Shown: positions 8,720 to 16,873 of the stretch, one piece after another | How the letters are laid out: each line of letters opens with the position of its first letter | Position numbering within the stretch: the stretch's first letter is position 1 | Source of the DNA: Plesiocystis pacifica SIR-1 | Lineage (GTDB): Bacteria > Myxococcota_A > Polyangia > Nannocystales > Nannocystaceae | Assembly: GCF_000170895.1 (NCBI RefSeq) | Contig: NZ_ABCS01000068.1 | Span: forward strand, 1-55,304 | DNA length: 55,304 bases | Direction of reading: 5' to 3' | Position numbers and translations under genes: made by a program | The notes under the pieces: generated by a model | What the model saw: only the letters and a program-made list of their open reading frames with translations | The model's database searches: none | What the model was told of the DNA's origin: nothing

Positions 8720-9643
8720 TCAACCGGCGTAGTCGATCAGGACCCCGAGCTGGTTCCAGGTCTGGCAGTCCTCGATGGCGAGGAAGTCGAGGTCCTCGTC
8801 GATCACGAACACCGAGGGCCAGCATTGTATTTGTAGGTAGTTCAAGGCCATGGGAACGTCGTCCTCTGACCAAACGGGAATGTTGACATTGTGGTACATC
8901 CCGTCCCAGGCGGCGGCATCGGCGGCCGATGCATCCGCCCCAAATGCGTCCTGCCCCAAGATGGTGATCCAGTAGATCGTGCCGTCGGCGATGAGGCTCG
9001 AGAGCTGCTGGCCCATGCCCGAGAAGGGATCGTTGGGGTCGCTGCCTGCGAGGAAGGCCGAGGCCTGGTTGCAGGGCCCGCACCAGACCGCGGACACGTC
9101 GACGGCGATGGGCTTGCCCGCGTACTCGCACAGGTTGTCCTGCTCACCCAGGTGGTTGGTCGCGCTGATGTGCTTGACCGGCTGACCAACCGCGAGCTGA
9201 CCCCAGCCCGGATCGTTTCCGCAAGCTTCGCCACCGCCGCCAGACTCTCCGCCCCCAGTGGTCGTGGTCTCGCCTCCGGACTCCTCGCCACCCCCGGTGG
9301 TGGTCCCGCCGCCGGACTCCTCGCCCCCCGAGGTCGTGGTCTCGCCGCCAGACTCCTCTCCGCCCCCGGTGGTGGTCCCGCCTCCGGACTCTTCCCCGCC
9401 GCCGTCGGTGGTGGTCCCGCCGCCGGACTCGTCGCCCCCTGATGTCGTGTCGCCGGAGTCGTCGCTCCCGGCCTCGTCGTCGGAGTCGTCGTCGCCCTCG
9501 GTCCCGAGGTCCGAGGCCCCCTCGTCGCCGTTCGCGGTGATGAAGGTGTCTCCAAACTCATCCGTGCCGTCCCCTGACGAGCAGGCTGAAATGCACAAAG
9601 TAGCGGAGAGCCCCAGCAGGGAGGATATGCGTTGCGCTTTCAT
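8720..9643 (-). CDS. Thioredoxin-fold lipoprotein on a Gly/Thr/Glu-rich stalk
   Basis: 307 residues. A signal peptide ends in CISACSSG (lipidation at about residue 21). Residues about 45-135 are low-complexity, with the GGGEESGGGTTTG theme repeated about five times (roughly 9236-9460 in the DNA). The C-terminal part, from about residue 140, is a TlpA/redoxin-like thioredoxin domain with the CxxC site VWCGPCNQA. It should be anchored to an envelope membrane with the redox domain held away from it, and could reduce or isomerise exported thiol proteins. No partner thiol oxidoreductase lies next to it. The 3' end converges on the ferritin-like fusion gene. Confidence 0.88.
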   Translation of the reverse strand: MKAQRISSLLGLSATLCISACSSGDGTDEFGDTFITANGDEGASDLGTEGDDDSDDEAGSDDSGDTTSGGDESGGGTTTDGGGEESGGGTTTGGGEESGGETTTSGGEESGGGTTTGGGEESGGETTTTGGGESGGGGEACGNDPGWGQLAVGQPVKHISATNHLGEQDNLCEYAGKPIAVDVSAVWCGPCNQASAFLAGSDPNDPFSGMGQQLSSLIADGTIYWITILGQDAFGADASAADAAAWDGMYHNVNIPVWSEDDVPMALNYLQIQCWPSVFVIDEDLDFLAIEDCQTWNQLGVLIDYAG

Positions 9644-9962
9644 GATGCTTAAATATCGGCGTGTCGCGATGAAAACCAGGTTTTTTAGTACAGCACCAGA
9701 AAACCACCTTCATTCAGTGCCTGCGATTATTGATGCTGTTTATCACCCAACAAACACACCCCAGAGTCTACACGTTCAGAATAAACTGTTTGTCCGCCAA
9801 ACATGTGGACCGCTGGATGGCCCCGAGCGCAGTCCATGGCCCCGAGCTGCACTCGTGCACGGATTGCTCCGACCTGGATCTTGGGTCCTGAAGCTCTGCG
9901 CGCACAATGGACGGAGGGGCTTCGCAGCGCTGCGAGGCCCCTCCGTCGAAGCCCGCAGGCTG
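9644..9962. other. AT-rich intergenic stretch upstream of the thioredoxin-fold lipoprotein
   Basis: This 319-bp gap between two leftward genes is markedly AT-rich compared with its neighbours, especially 9650-9800, which has runs such as CAGGTTTTTTAG. It probably contains the leftward promoter of the lipoprotein gene that starts at 9643. No convincing short gene or transposon end is visible. The right end holds the terminator-like palindrome listed separately. Confidence 0.5.
9910..9947 (-). terminator. Near-perfect 38-nt palindrome after the SPFH gene
   Basis: The two halves GACGGAGGGGCTTCGCAGC and GCTGCGAGGCCCCTCCGTC are near-perfect inverted copies, with one mismatched pair (T9921/G9936). 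The palindrome lies 15 nt past the stop codon of the leftward SPFH gene. There is no T-run on the minus strand beyond it, so it is either a hairpin terminator lacking a U-tract or a 3'-end stabilising stem. Confidence 0.55.
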
Positions 9963-10808
9963 CTAGTTCCCGCCGCCACTGGGCAGCATCAGCGAGGTGT
10001 TCCCGCCCGCGACGGTCTGCGGCGCGCGCCCGTCCCACTTCTCGATCTCTTGCTGGCGCAGGGACGCGGCCACGCCGTCGGGCCCGAGCAGCTCGACGTA
10101 CTCGGCCCAGGCCTTGCCGCGGATCTCGAGGGCCTTGGCCTCACCCTCGGCCCGGACCACGGCGGCGTTGCGCTCGGCCTCGGCCTGCTGCTCGAGCTTC
10201 TTGACCTCGGTCTGGTTCTTGGCCAGCTCGTTCTTGGCCCGCAGCGCGGCCTGCTCGGCGACCTGCTTGGCCTCGATGGCGTCGTTGTAGGCCTGGCTGA
10301 AGGTGAAGTTGGTCAGCTGCACCGAGTTGATCGTGAAGGTCGGCGGCACGGCCTCGATGACCGCGTTCTCGATCTCGTTCTTGACCTCGTCGCGCTTGGA
10401 GATGAGCTCATAGACCGTGTAGTGGGCGGTCGTCGACTTGACCGCGTCCATGATCTTGGGCCGGAGCTCGCGCTCCCACTTGACGGTGTCGGGGCCGATC
10501 GAGGTGTAGACCTCGAGCACGGAGCTGGCCTCGACCTGGTAGTTGACGGTGACCGAGGTGTCGACGCGCTGCTGGTCCGAGCTGACCGCGGAGGCCTCGG
10601 CGTCGAAGGTCTCGCGGCGCATGGAGATTTTCTTGTAGTCGAGGCCCGGGGCGATGTTCCAGTGCATGCCGGGCTCGACGACCTCGATGGCCTTGCCCCA
10701 CTTGAGCTTGACGGCGCGCTCGCCCTCGTCGACGGAGGTGCAGCCGGCGACGGCGGCGAGCAGGGGCAGGGAGAGCAAGAGGGTGTGGAGGCGGGGTGGG
10801 GTGTGCAT
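9963..10808 (-). CDS. SPFH/Band 7 (prohibitin-like) lipoprotein
   Basis: 281 residues from the ATG at 10808. The signal peptide ends in LAAVAGC, so the protein is probably lipid-anchored, whereas most prohibitin-like proteins use a transmembrane helix. The SPFH domain follows: VDEGERAVKLKWGK, then PGMHWNIAPGLDY and the strand VDTSVTVNYQVE. A long charged helix of the coiled-coil type begins near NDAIEAKQVAEQAALRAKNE. Such proteins form ring or scaffold assemblies that organise membrane proteases or microdomains. No NfeD or FtsH partner is adjacent. A 38-nt palindrome follows the stop. Confidence 0.87.
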   Translation of the reverse strand: MHTPPRLHTLLLSLPLLAAVAGCTSVDEGERAVKLKWGKAIEVVEPGMHWNIAPGLDYKKISMRRETFDAEASAVSSDQQRVDTSVTVNYQVEASSVLEVYTSIGPDTVKWERELRPKIMDAVKSTTAHYTVYELISKRDEVKNEIENAVIEAVPPTFTINSVQLTNFTFSQAYNDAIEAKQVAEQAALRAKNELAKNQTEVKKLEQQAEAERNAAVVRAEGEAKALEIRGKAWAEYVELLGPDGVAASLRQQEIEKWDGRAPQTVAGGNTSLMLPSGGGN

Positions 10809-10936
10809 GGTTCGTGTCGTGTGCTCGCGGGCGAGCGGGGAGGGGGAACTGCGGGGGGGCCGTTTCATTGCCGCGGCCTGCCTGGCCGGGCGGCGCCCGC
10901 CACCGAGGCGGGCCCAGTGTACGGCTTAAACGCGGA

Positions 10937-10966
10937 GGGAGCGGCGCTGCCTCGGGCGCGGCTCCC
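10937..10966. terminator. GC hairpin between leftward genes
   Basis: GGGAGCGGCGC (10937-10947) and GCGCGGCTCCC (10956-10966) can pair with one mismatch around an 8-nt loop. The hairpin lies just past the 3' end of the leftward gene remnant and upstream of the SPFH gene. There is no T-run, so the call is weak. Confidence 0.35.
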
Positions 10967-10996
10967 TGCGTGTGTGCGCACCCACGCCGGGGAATG

Positions 10997-11462
10997 TCAG
11001 GGGAGGATGCGGCGCAGCCAGGACCCGTGGAGCCTCGCGCCGCCTTCGTAGTGGGCTCCGTAGGTGATCATCTCGCCCATGAACTCGACGCTACCGTTGC
11101 GTTCGACGGCGTCGTGGGCGTGGCCACAGACTTCGACGCGGTGGGCCCACTCGACCTCGCCAGCCTCGGTGAGCGCCATGACCAGCGGCTGTTTGCTGCA
11201 GCTCGCGCTTGGGTAAGGGTGCGCTCCGGACAGCAGGAGCCGCCGGCGGGGCGGACATGGGAAGCGGTCAGGAAGCTGACCGAGCAGGTGTCGTCGGAGC
11301 ACTGCTCGCCCTCGGCGAGGGTGAAGCGCTGGTGGACTCGAGCCCACAGGGTCTCGCCGGTCTCGAGGTCGACACGCTCGAGGAGCGCGCCGTCGCCGTC
11401 GAGCACCTCCGTGCCCTCGCCGCGGCTCCAGGCGACGCTGCCGTCGGGGAGCGCACGACCAG
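10997..11462 (-). pseudogene. Frameshifted, N-terminally truncated gene remnant
   Basis: One leftward reading frame encodes GSVAWSRGEGTEVLDGDG, then ERVDLETGETLWARVHQ and CSDDTCSVSFLTASHVRP up to about 11215. Coherent coding then continues in the next frame (SCSKQPLVMALTEAGEVEWA, then HRVEVCGHAHDAVERNGSVE) to the TGA at 10997. One missing base joins them. The phrases resemble blades of a PQQ-like beta-propeller protein. The 5' end runs into a family A repeat at about 11460, with no start codon or signal peptide before the coding-like part. It is therefore either a decayed gene cut by the repeat, or a gene with a sequencing error plus a lost start. Confidence 0.6.
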
Positions 11463-11819
11463 AGCGGAGGAGCAGAGCGACGAAGCGCCCCCGGTTCGAG
11501 GCACCCGCGGTTGAGGTGGTCTTCACCCTCGGCAGATGACGCCCCCGCGAGCGGGGGCGACCACGGGCCAACTAGAAGGCACGAACGCCATTGCTCACCA
11601 GCCAAAGCGGAGGAGCGGAGCGACGAAGCGCCCCCGGTCCCGAGACGCTTGCGGGGGCAAAGCAGCGCTCAGAGATTGTCAATGAATCCACGCCCCCGCG
11701 AGCGGGGGCGACCACGAGCCTTCTCCAAGGCACGAACTTCATTGCCCACCAAGCCAAAGAGGAGGAGCGGAGCGACGAAGCGTCCCCGGTCCTGGGCGGC
11801 TGTGGGGGCAAAACAGAAC
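11460..11819 (-). repeat. Family A intergenic repeat, two and a half units 3' of imuB
   Basis: The leftmost part-unit (core GCGGAGGAGCAGAGCGACGA) joins the gene remnant, then two further cores follow near 11600 and 11757. The GC palindromes CGCCCCCGCGAGCGGGGGCG lie at 11539 and 11694. The first spacer is of the 3.1-kb type (GTCTTCACCCTCGGCAGATG) and the second of the 51-kb type (GATTGTCAATGAATCCACG), so the two subtypes are mixed here. The right boundary (AACTCAG) overlaps the imuB stop codon. Read leftward, the repeat is sense with imuB. Confidence 0.85.
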
Positions 11820-13433
11820 TCAGTCGAGGTAGCCGTGCAGGTACCAGCCGCGCCGGGGCCGGTCGTAGTAGACCCACAGCGTCGCCCCGCTGCGCGTCTG
11901 CGCGTAGTAGTAGTCCCGTGAGACCTCCCGCACCCACCAGCCGCCGCTGGCCCGGTGCGGCCCGTGCAGGCGCTCGACGGGGCCGAGGCTGGGATCGATG
12001 ACCCATCCGTCGGGCTCGCGCCGCGGTCGGTTGGGCAGGCGCCGAGGTTTGGCGAGGACGCGGCGCTGCTGGGGCGGGCGCTCGCCGTCGACGGCCATGC
12101 GATCGCTGAGCGGAAACTGCACGGCGCTCGCGGGCTCCCAGCGGTAGCGGGCCTCGGGCAGGTGGGCGGGCAAGAGCGCGGCTCGGGTCACGGACTCGGG
12201 ACCGAGGGCGGCGCGGATGCGGGCCAGGGCGCGGTTGGCCGCGTCGAGGTCCCGGCGGGTCTGGGCGCGGAACAGGGCGATCTGGCGGGGGTCGGCGCGC
12301 TGCCCTTCGAGCTCGAGGACGAACAGCTCGACGGGGGCGGGGAGGTCGAGGGCGTCGAGGCGCAGGCGCACGAGCTCGAGCAGCAAGCGCGCGTCGAGGG
12401 TGGGCGCGGCGGGCTCGAGGCGCAGGGCCAGGGGCTCGTCGTGGTCGAGCTCGAAGCGCAGCTGCAGGGCCGAGAGCGCGGCCCCGCGATCGGCCAGGCG
12501 CGAGAGCAGCTCGCTGAGGGCGGGCTCGATGCGAAACAAGAGCCGGGTGACGTCGCCCTCGGGCGGGTCGAGCTCGGTGCGCTGGACCAGGGGGTCGATG
12601 AGGCGGCGGGGCTCGAGGGGGGCCCAGGCGCCCTCGCTGGCCCTCGCCTGCAGGGCCTCGGCCTCGACCCCCAAGCGCCCGCGCAGCTCGACCGCGGGCA
12701 GAGCCATGAATTCGCCGAGGCTGCGCACGCCGAGGCTGGCCAGCTCGTCGCGCAGGCGCGGGCTGATGCCGAGGCGATCGAGGGGCACCGACGCGGCCAT
12801 GCGCGCCTCGGCCCGGCGATCGCGGAGCACCCAGGCCTGGGGCCCCTCGCGGTCGCGGGTGTCGGGGTTGGCCCGGTGGGCGTGGGCGCGGGCGATGGCC
12901 AGGGCCCGAAAGCGATGGAAGCCGACGACGACCACGGCCCCGAGGCCGCGCTGGGCGAGGGCCTCCTCGACGGCGAGGGCCCAGCTCTCGAGCTCGCCCC
13001 ACAGCAAGGTCATGCCCGCCGGATCAATCCACACCGTGCCCGGGGCGTCGGCCTCGGGCTCGATGCGCGGCGAAAAATCGAACAGGATCGCAAACAGGGC
13101 GTCGACGGCCGCCTCCATCCGCTCGGCGGTGAACACCGTCGCGCGCAGGTCCCTGGCCAGGCTGCGCGCGGCGGCGTAGCGCATGCCCGGGAGCACCCGC
13201 CGGGCGCGGGCGTGCTCGTTGACCCACAGCAGCTTGGCCTGCGGTCGGTCGGACTCGACGATGGCCACGGGCAGCTCCCGCCACGCCGGGTGCTCGAGCA
13301 AGAGCAGCTGCAGCGGCAGGGCCGGGAGCTCGACGCAGGCGACCCGCTCGCGGTCTGACGGGCGCTCGACCTCTCCGTCTGGAGAGGTGCCGGAGACGCC
13401 GTCAGACGCCGGAGGATCGGCCGTGGAGCGCAC
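11820..13433 (-). CDS. imuB: Y-family DNA polymerase-like mutagenesis protein ImuB
   Basis: 537 residues from the GTG at 13433; an in-frame stop just upstream rules out an earlier start. The N-terminal polymerase-like region begins VACVELPALPLQLLL and includes LWVNEHARARRVLPGMRYA, then an HhH-like part (DRLGISPRLRDELASLGV). The C-terminus has the ImuB hallmark near WWVREVSRDYYYAQT, ending RGWYLHGYLD. ImuB lacks catalytic polymerase activity; it links DnaE2 to the beta clamp in damage-induced mutagenesis. Here neither imuA/imuA' nor dnaE2 is adjacent, which is unusual. A perfect palindrome 4 nt before the start may be the operator. The 3' end runs into a family A repeat. Confidence 0.88.
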   Translation of the reverse strand: MRSTADPPASDGVSGTSPDGEVERPSDRERVACVELPALPLQLLLLEHPAWRELPVAIVESDRPQAKLLWVNEHARARRVLPGMRYAAARSLARDLRATVFTAERMEAAVDALFAILFDFSPRIEPEADAPGTVWIDPAGMTLLWGELESWALAVEEALAQRGLGAVVVVGFHRFRALAIARAHAHRANPDTRDREGPQAWVLRDRRAEARMAASVPLDRLGISPRLRDELASLGVRSLGEFMALPAVELRGRLGVEAEALQARASEGAWAPLEPRRLIDPLVQRTELDPPEGDVTRLLFRIEPALSELLSRLADRGAALSALQLRFELDHDEPLALRLEPAAPTLDARLLLELVRLRLDALDLPAPVELFVLELEGQRADPRQIALFRAQTRRDLDAANRALARIRAALGPESVTRAALLPAHLPEARYRWEPASAVQFPLSDRMAVDGERPPQQRRVLAKPRRLPNRPRREPDGWVIDPSLGPVERLHGPHRASGGWWVREVSRDYYYAQTRSGATLWVYYDRPRRGWYLHGYLD

Positions 13434-13437
13434 TTTT

Positions 13438-13454
13438 GATGTTTACTGAACATC
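13438..13454. promoter_or_regulatory. Perfect palindrome GATGTTTACTGAACATC, candidate operator
   Basis: Arms GATGTT and AACATC are separated by TACTG. The site lies 4 nt before the imuB start codon and between imuB and the divergent Coq4-like gene. The TGTT...AACA symmetry and an internal GTTCAG on the imuB sense strand recall LexA-type SOS sites, and imuB genes are commonly SOS-controlled. It does not match in full any delta-group LexA consensus I know, so the binding protein is inferred. Confidence 0.5.
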
Positions 13455-13514
13455 TGACTCGAGGACAAGACTCGACCGCGTAACGGGCTGCGCGAGGGGG
13501 CGAACCTCCCTGGC

Positions 13515-14141
13515 GTGCAGACCCTCATCGACGCCCGCGCGGCGTACTACGCGGCCAACGATTTTGGTGTCGACGGCGGCGCCTCCCGGCCCTGGGACGA
13601 GGCGATGTTTGGCCCGATCCCCTACGCCGTACCCAACTCCCGGGCACGGGCCACGGCCCTCCAGGTCCACGACCTCCACCACGTGCTCACGGGCTACGCC
13701 ACGAGCTGGCGGGGCGAGTCGCTGATCAGCGCGTGGGAGCTGGGCTCCGGGGGCGCGGGCCGGCACGTCTACGCCTGGCTCATCGCGCTGTTTGGCTTTG
13801 CGATCGGGCTGCTGACCATGCCGCGGGCGACCGTCGACGCCTTCCTTCGGGGGGAGATGAGCGCCAACCTCTACGCCCTGTCGCAGGCCGAGCTCGAGGC
13901 CCTCTACCCGCGCTCGGTGGCCGAGCTGCGGGGCCGGTTCGCGCGTCGACGCAGGCGAGGGCGCGCCGGGCGTGCCGCCGTCTTGACGCTGGCGAGCGTC
14001 GGGGGGCTCGCCCTGGTGGCGCTGACGATAGCCCTGGCCCCTGCGATGATCGCCGCGGCCGTGGCCCTGCGGAGCCGCCGGTGGTCGCTCGCTCGCGTTG
14101 ACGGGCTGCTGCCCTGCTGCGCGAGCGCTCGATCCGTCTAG
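13515..14141 (+). CDS. Coq4-like zinc protein with C-terminal membrane helices
   Basis: 208 residues if started at the GTG at 13515. The frame is open back to 13458 with plausible coding but no ATG, so the true start may be a rarer codon upstream. The key feature is the Coq4 zinc motif HDxxHx11E: VHDLHHVLTGYATSWRGE matches it exactly. Coq4 acts in ubiquinone synthesis, where it binds quinone intermediates and has been linked to C1 decarboxylation/hydroxylation. Unlike typical Coq4, this protein carries one hydrophobic segment after the motif (WLIALFGFAIGLL) and a longer one near the C-terminus (LASVGGLALVALTIALAP). No other ubiquinone or menaquinone gene is nearby. It diverges from imuB. Confidence 0.75.
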   Translation: MQTLIDARAAYYAANDFGVDGGASRPWDEAMFGPIPYAVPNSRARATALQVHDLHHVLTGYATSWRGESLISAWELGSGGAGRHVYAWLIALFGFAIGLLTMPRATVDAFLRGEMSANLYALSQAELEALYPRSVAELRGRFARRRRRGRAGRAAVLTLASVGGLALVALTIALAPAMIAAAVALRSRRWSLARVDGLLPCCASARSV

Positions 14142-14357
14142 CTCCGTCTATCGGGTTTACCTCCGAGGAATGAGGTTTCATCGAGGTCTGAGTATGTTGA
14201 AAGCAGAACCTTCAATGAGTACATTTGGGGAGGAGTTGAACGACTGATTCGCCATGAGTCGTGCATCCGTGCACGGTGAACCTGGCGTGCGTTTACTGCG
14301 CTGTGGATGCATTGTCGGTGGGGCGCTCTCGATCAAGGATTCCGGCGAGTCGATACC

Positions 14358-15542
14358 ATGCGTCACACCACGATCGTCCCCCTCATCACTTCCCTCGTCC
14401 TCACCCTCGGCCTGACTGCTTGTGGCGGCAAGAAGGACGAAGCCGCGAAGGGCGAGGCCAAAGCCGACGGCGGCGCGGCCAAGAGCGACGAGGCCAAGGC
14501 CGACGGCGGCGAGGCCAAGGCCGACGGCGGCGAGGCCAAGCCCGCCGCTGCCGTGTCGGGAGCCGTGCCCAAGGGTCGCGGCGCCGCCGACAACGACAAG
14601 ACGGTCCTCGCCGCGCTCGCGGGCCTCGAGGCCTGCAAGCTCAACATGGAGGAGGAGGACATCGACGAGTGCGAGGGCTACGACAAGTTCTCGGACGCCC
14701 TCGTCGCCGCGGAGGAGAAGGACGCCAAGGCCGTCGACCGCACGCTCATCAACCTGCTCGGCGACGACAAGGAGGTGGTCCGCTTCGCAGCCGCCGACCT
14801 GCTCGGAGACACCTGGGAGGAGGACGAGGCGCTCATCGGGACGATGCTCGCGGCCCTCGGCGCCGAGAAGAACGTGGCCGTCGCCAAGGAGATTGCCTAC
14901 GCGATCAACTCCGGCGTCGACAGCGAGAAGCTCTACGGCAAGTTCTTGCCCAACCTCCAGGCCGCCCTGGTCCAGGTGACCGAGTACGACGTGTTCGACA
15001 CGCTCTACCCCCACGTCAGCGACTGCGCCGACGCCAAGGCCTGCGGGGGCCTGCTGGTCGCCGTCGCCAAGGGCGGGGCGGCCCTCGACGTCCGCAGCTA
15101 CGCCGCGGGCGAGGCCCTCGACCTCGAGCACTACGACGCCGAGGCGTGCAAGGCCGCGGCCGCCCTCGTCCCCGAGCTCAGCAAGCAGCCCGTGCCCAAG
15201 GACGACGACGACAGCGTCGAGTTCTTCCCCCAAGAGGACGCCGGCGAGCTCATCGACGGCCTCGGCGAGCTGCAGATCGGGGACGACGAGGCCAAGGCCG
15301 AGACCTGCGCCGCGGTCATCCCCGGGATGATCGACGCGCTCATGCCCCAGGTCACCGACGGCACGATCCACGAGGACGTCGTCGACGCCGTGCTCTACCT
15401 CGGCGACGACGGCGTGAAGAAGGCGGACTACATGGACAAGGTCAAGGCCTTCGCCACGGCGGTCGAGGGCAGCGCCAAGATCACCAACAAGGACATCAAG
15501 GAAGAGGCCAAGAACGCCCTCGAGGACTGGAAAGAGGGCTGA
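14358..15542 (+). CDS. Lipoprotein with Lys/Ala/Asp linker and HEAT-like helical domain
   Basis: 394 residues from the ATG at 14358, chosen because it opens a signal peptide ending GLTACGGKK. A repetitive linker follows (EAKADGGAAKSDEAKADGG theme, residues about 25-65). The remainder is mainly helical with regularly spaced short helices, for example KAVDRTLINLLGDDKEVVRF and ALIGTMLAALGAEKN, resembling HEAT or armadillo repeats. It contains about eight cysteines, which could be disulfide-bonded outside the inner membrane. No enzyme motif is seen. The 216-bp region upstream is AT-richer and probably holds its promoter. The function is unknown. Confidence 0.75.
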   Translation: MRHTTIVPLITSLVLTLGLTACGGKKDEAAKGEAKADGGAAKSDEAKADGGEAKADGGEAKPAAAVSGAVPKGRGAADNDKTVLAALAGLEACKLNMEEEDIDECEGYDKFSDALVAAEEKDAKAVDRTLINLLGDDKEVVRFAAADLLGDTWEEDEALIGTMLAALGAEKNVAVAKEIAYAINSGVDSEKLYGKFLPNLQAALVQVTEYDVFDTLYPHVSDCADAKACGGLLVAVAKGGAALDVRSYAAGEALDLEHYDAEACKAAAALVPELSKQPVPKDDDDSVEFFPQEDAGELIDGLGELQIGDDEAKAETCAAVIPGMIDALMPQVTDGTIHEDVVDAVLYLGDDGVKKADYMDKVKAFATAVEGSAKITNKDIKEEAKNALEDWKEG

Positions 15543-15563
15543 GGACGCACCGCGGTATCGGGG

Positions 15564-16565
15564 TCAGGGCGCGGCCGCGATCAGCTCGCGCAGCCGCGCC
15601 TCGACCCCGCGACGCAGCGTCGCCTCCTCGTCGGGCCGCAGCCCGGCCATGCGTCGGGGGAAGATGGCCTCGAGGTCGATGAACACGTCGAGCAGGGCCT
15701 CCTCGACCACGGCCTCGGGGTCCTCGCCGACCTTTGAGCGCGCGCTGGCCAGGCGCATGGGGTTGACCAGCGCGCCGGTCCACCGCTCGAGGGCGTCGAG
15801 CTCGAGGTGGCGGTTGGGGTCGAAGGGCACGCTGGCGTCGAAGCGCAGGTCGTCGAACTCGGGGATCTTGTGCTTGACCACGGGCCGGGCCTTCGCGGGT
15901 AGGCGGCGATCGGGGACGAGCACGAAGCCCTCGGCGACGTTGTCGGGGAGGGCCGGGAGGCCGAGCCGCTCGGGCACGGTGGTCGGGTAGCGGACGGGCA
16001 GGGCCTCGAGCTGTCGTCGGGTCCCGCGGCCGAGGACGGGGACCGTGCGCAGGCCCGCGTGCTCGGCGACGGCCTCGAGCTCGGTGCGCGAGAGAAACTC
16101 GGGCTCGGGTGGATCCGAGTGTTCGGGTTCAGCGCCCCGGCAGACCAGGACGTCGAAGGCTGCGAAGGCCAGCCCCGGGGCGTACCAGATGCCGGTCTGC
16201 ACGGGGCTGAGCCCGGGCAAGGCCTCGGTCTCGGGGTGGGGGTAGGCGCCCCCGAACAGCTCGCCGTAGACGTAGACGGTCGCGGGGGCGTAATCGGTGA
16301 CCGCGCTCGCACGCAGGAACGCGAACGCGTCGAGGGCCGCCCGCTCGAGGGCGCCGCGCAGCAGCTGCCAGCCAAAAAAGGGCTCGTCGTCGGCGAGCCA
16401 GGCCTTGCGCTTGCCGACCTCGACCGAGCGCCCGTCGCAGCCCAGGACCAGCTGGGCGCCGTGGATCTTCTCGGTGGCGACCCAATCGGACCCCGCGCCC
16501 GGGCCCTCGGCCAGGCGCGTCGGGATCTTGGGGTAGGGGCGGTGGGGAATGCCCGCGGAGTCCAT
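15564..16565 (-). CDS. RNA ligase, Rnl2-like nucleotidyltransferase
   Basis: 333 residues from the ATG at 16565. It carries the covalent nucleotidyltransferase motifs of ATP-dependent RNA ligases: motif I TEKIHGAQ with nucleophile Lys33, motif IIIa-like VYVYGELFGGAYP, motif IV AEGFVLVPD and motif V PVVKHKIPEF. Order and spacing fit the Rnl2/editing-ligase group, which seals 3'-OH/5'-phosphate nicks in RNA duplexes through an AMP-enzyme intermediate. The C-terminal part (about residues 240-333) is helical. It is a lone gene with no Pnkp, Hen1 or toxin partner, so repair of tRNA or other RNA after damage is a guess. Confidence 0.85.
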   Translation of the reverse strand: MDSAGIPHRPYPKIPTRLAEGPGAGSDWVATEKIHGAQLVLGCDGRSVEVGKRKAWLADDEPFFGWQLLRGALERAALDAFAFLRASAVTDYAPATVYVYGELFGGAYPHPETEALPGLSPVQTGIWYAPGLAFAAFDVLVCRGAEPEHSDPPEPEFLSRTELEAVAEHAGLRTVPVLGRGTRRQLEALPVRYPTTVPERLGLPALPDNVAEGFVLVPDRRLPAKARPVVKHKIPEFDDLRFDASVPFDPNRHLELDALERWTGALVNPMRLASARSKVGEDPEAVVEEALLDVFIDLEAIFPRRMAGLRPDEEATLRRGVEARLRELIAAAP

Positions 16566-16673
16566 GGCGCGCCAGCCTAGTCGAGCTTGGCGAGGGGGCA
16601 AGCGCGCGGTGCTAGGCTCGGGTTCACGGCCTCCCAGAGGGTCGGCCAGAACGAGTCCTGTCCGCCCCTCTGT

Positions 16674-16810
16674 CTATTTTAGCCGTCGTGGACGACGCCA
16701 CGCCCTCCCTGCCCCACGTCCACGACTCAGGGACTGTGAACTTTTCACAGTCCCTGACTATTTTAGCCGTCGTGGACGACGCCACGCCCTCCCTGCCCCA
16801 CGTCCACGAC
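16674..16810 (-). repeat. Family B palindromic element, two copies around a 14-bp hairpin
   Basis: Two identical 42-nt palindromes at 16685-16726 and 16769-16810 each have terminal arms GTCGTGGACG / CGTCCACGAC. Each is preceded by CTATTTTAGCC (16674 and 16758). Between them 16727-16740 and 16744-16757 (TCAGGGACTGTGAA / TTCACAGTCCCTGA) form a perfect 14-bp stem with a 3-nt loop, directly followed by CTATTTT. Read rightward this has the form of an intrinsic terminator placed before the kinase gene. The rest of the 308-bp gap (16566-16673 and 16811-16873) shows no gene. Confidence 0.85.
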
Positions 16811-16873
16811 TCAGGCGTGGAACCATCGTAACCTGGCCGGGCTGCGCGCGTTCTTTGTAGCGGGGCGCGCCAC

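Noticed and set aside
16685..16810. Insertion-sequence ends
   Set aside because: Palindromes without a transposase or target-site duplication between them fit a REP-like element better than an IS.
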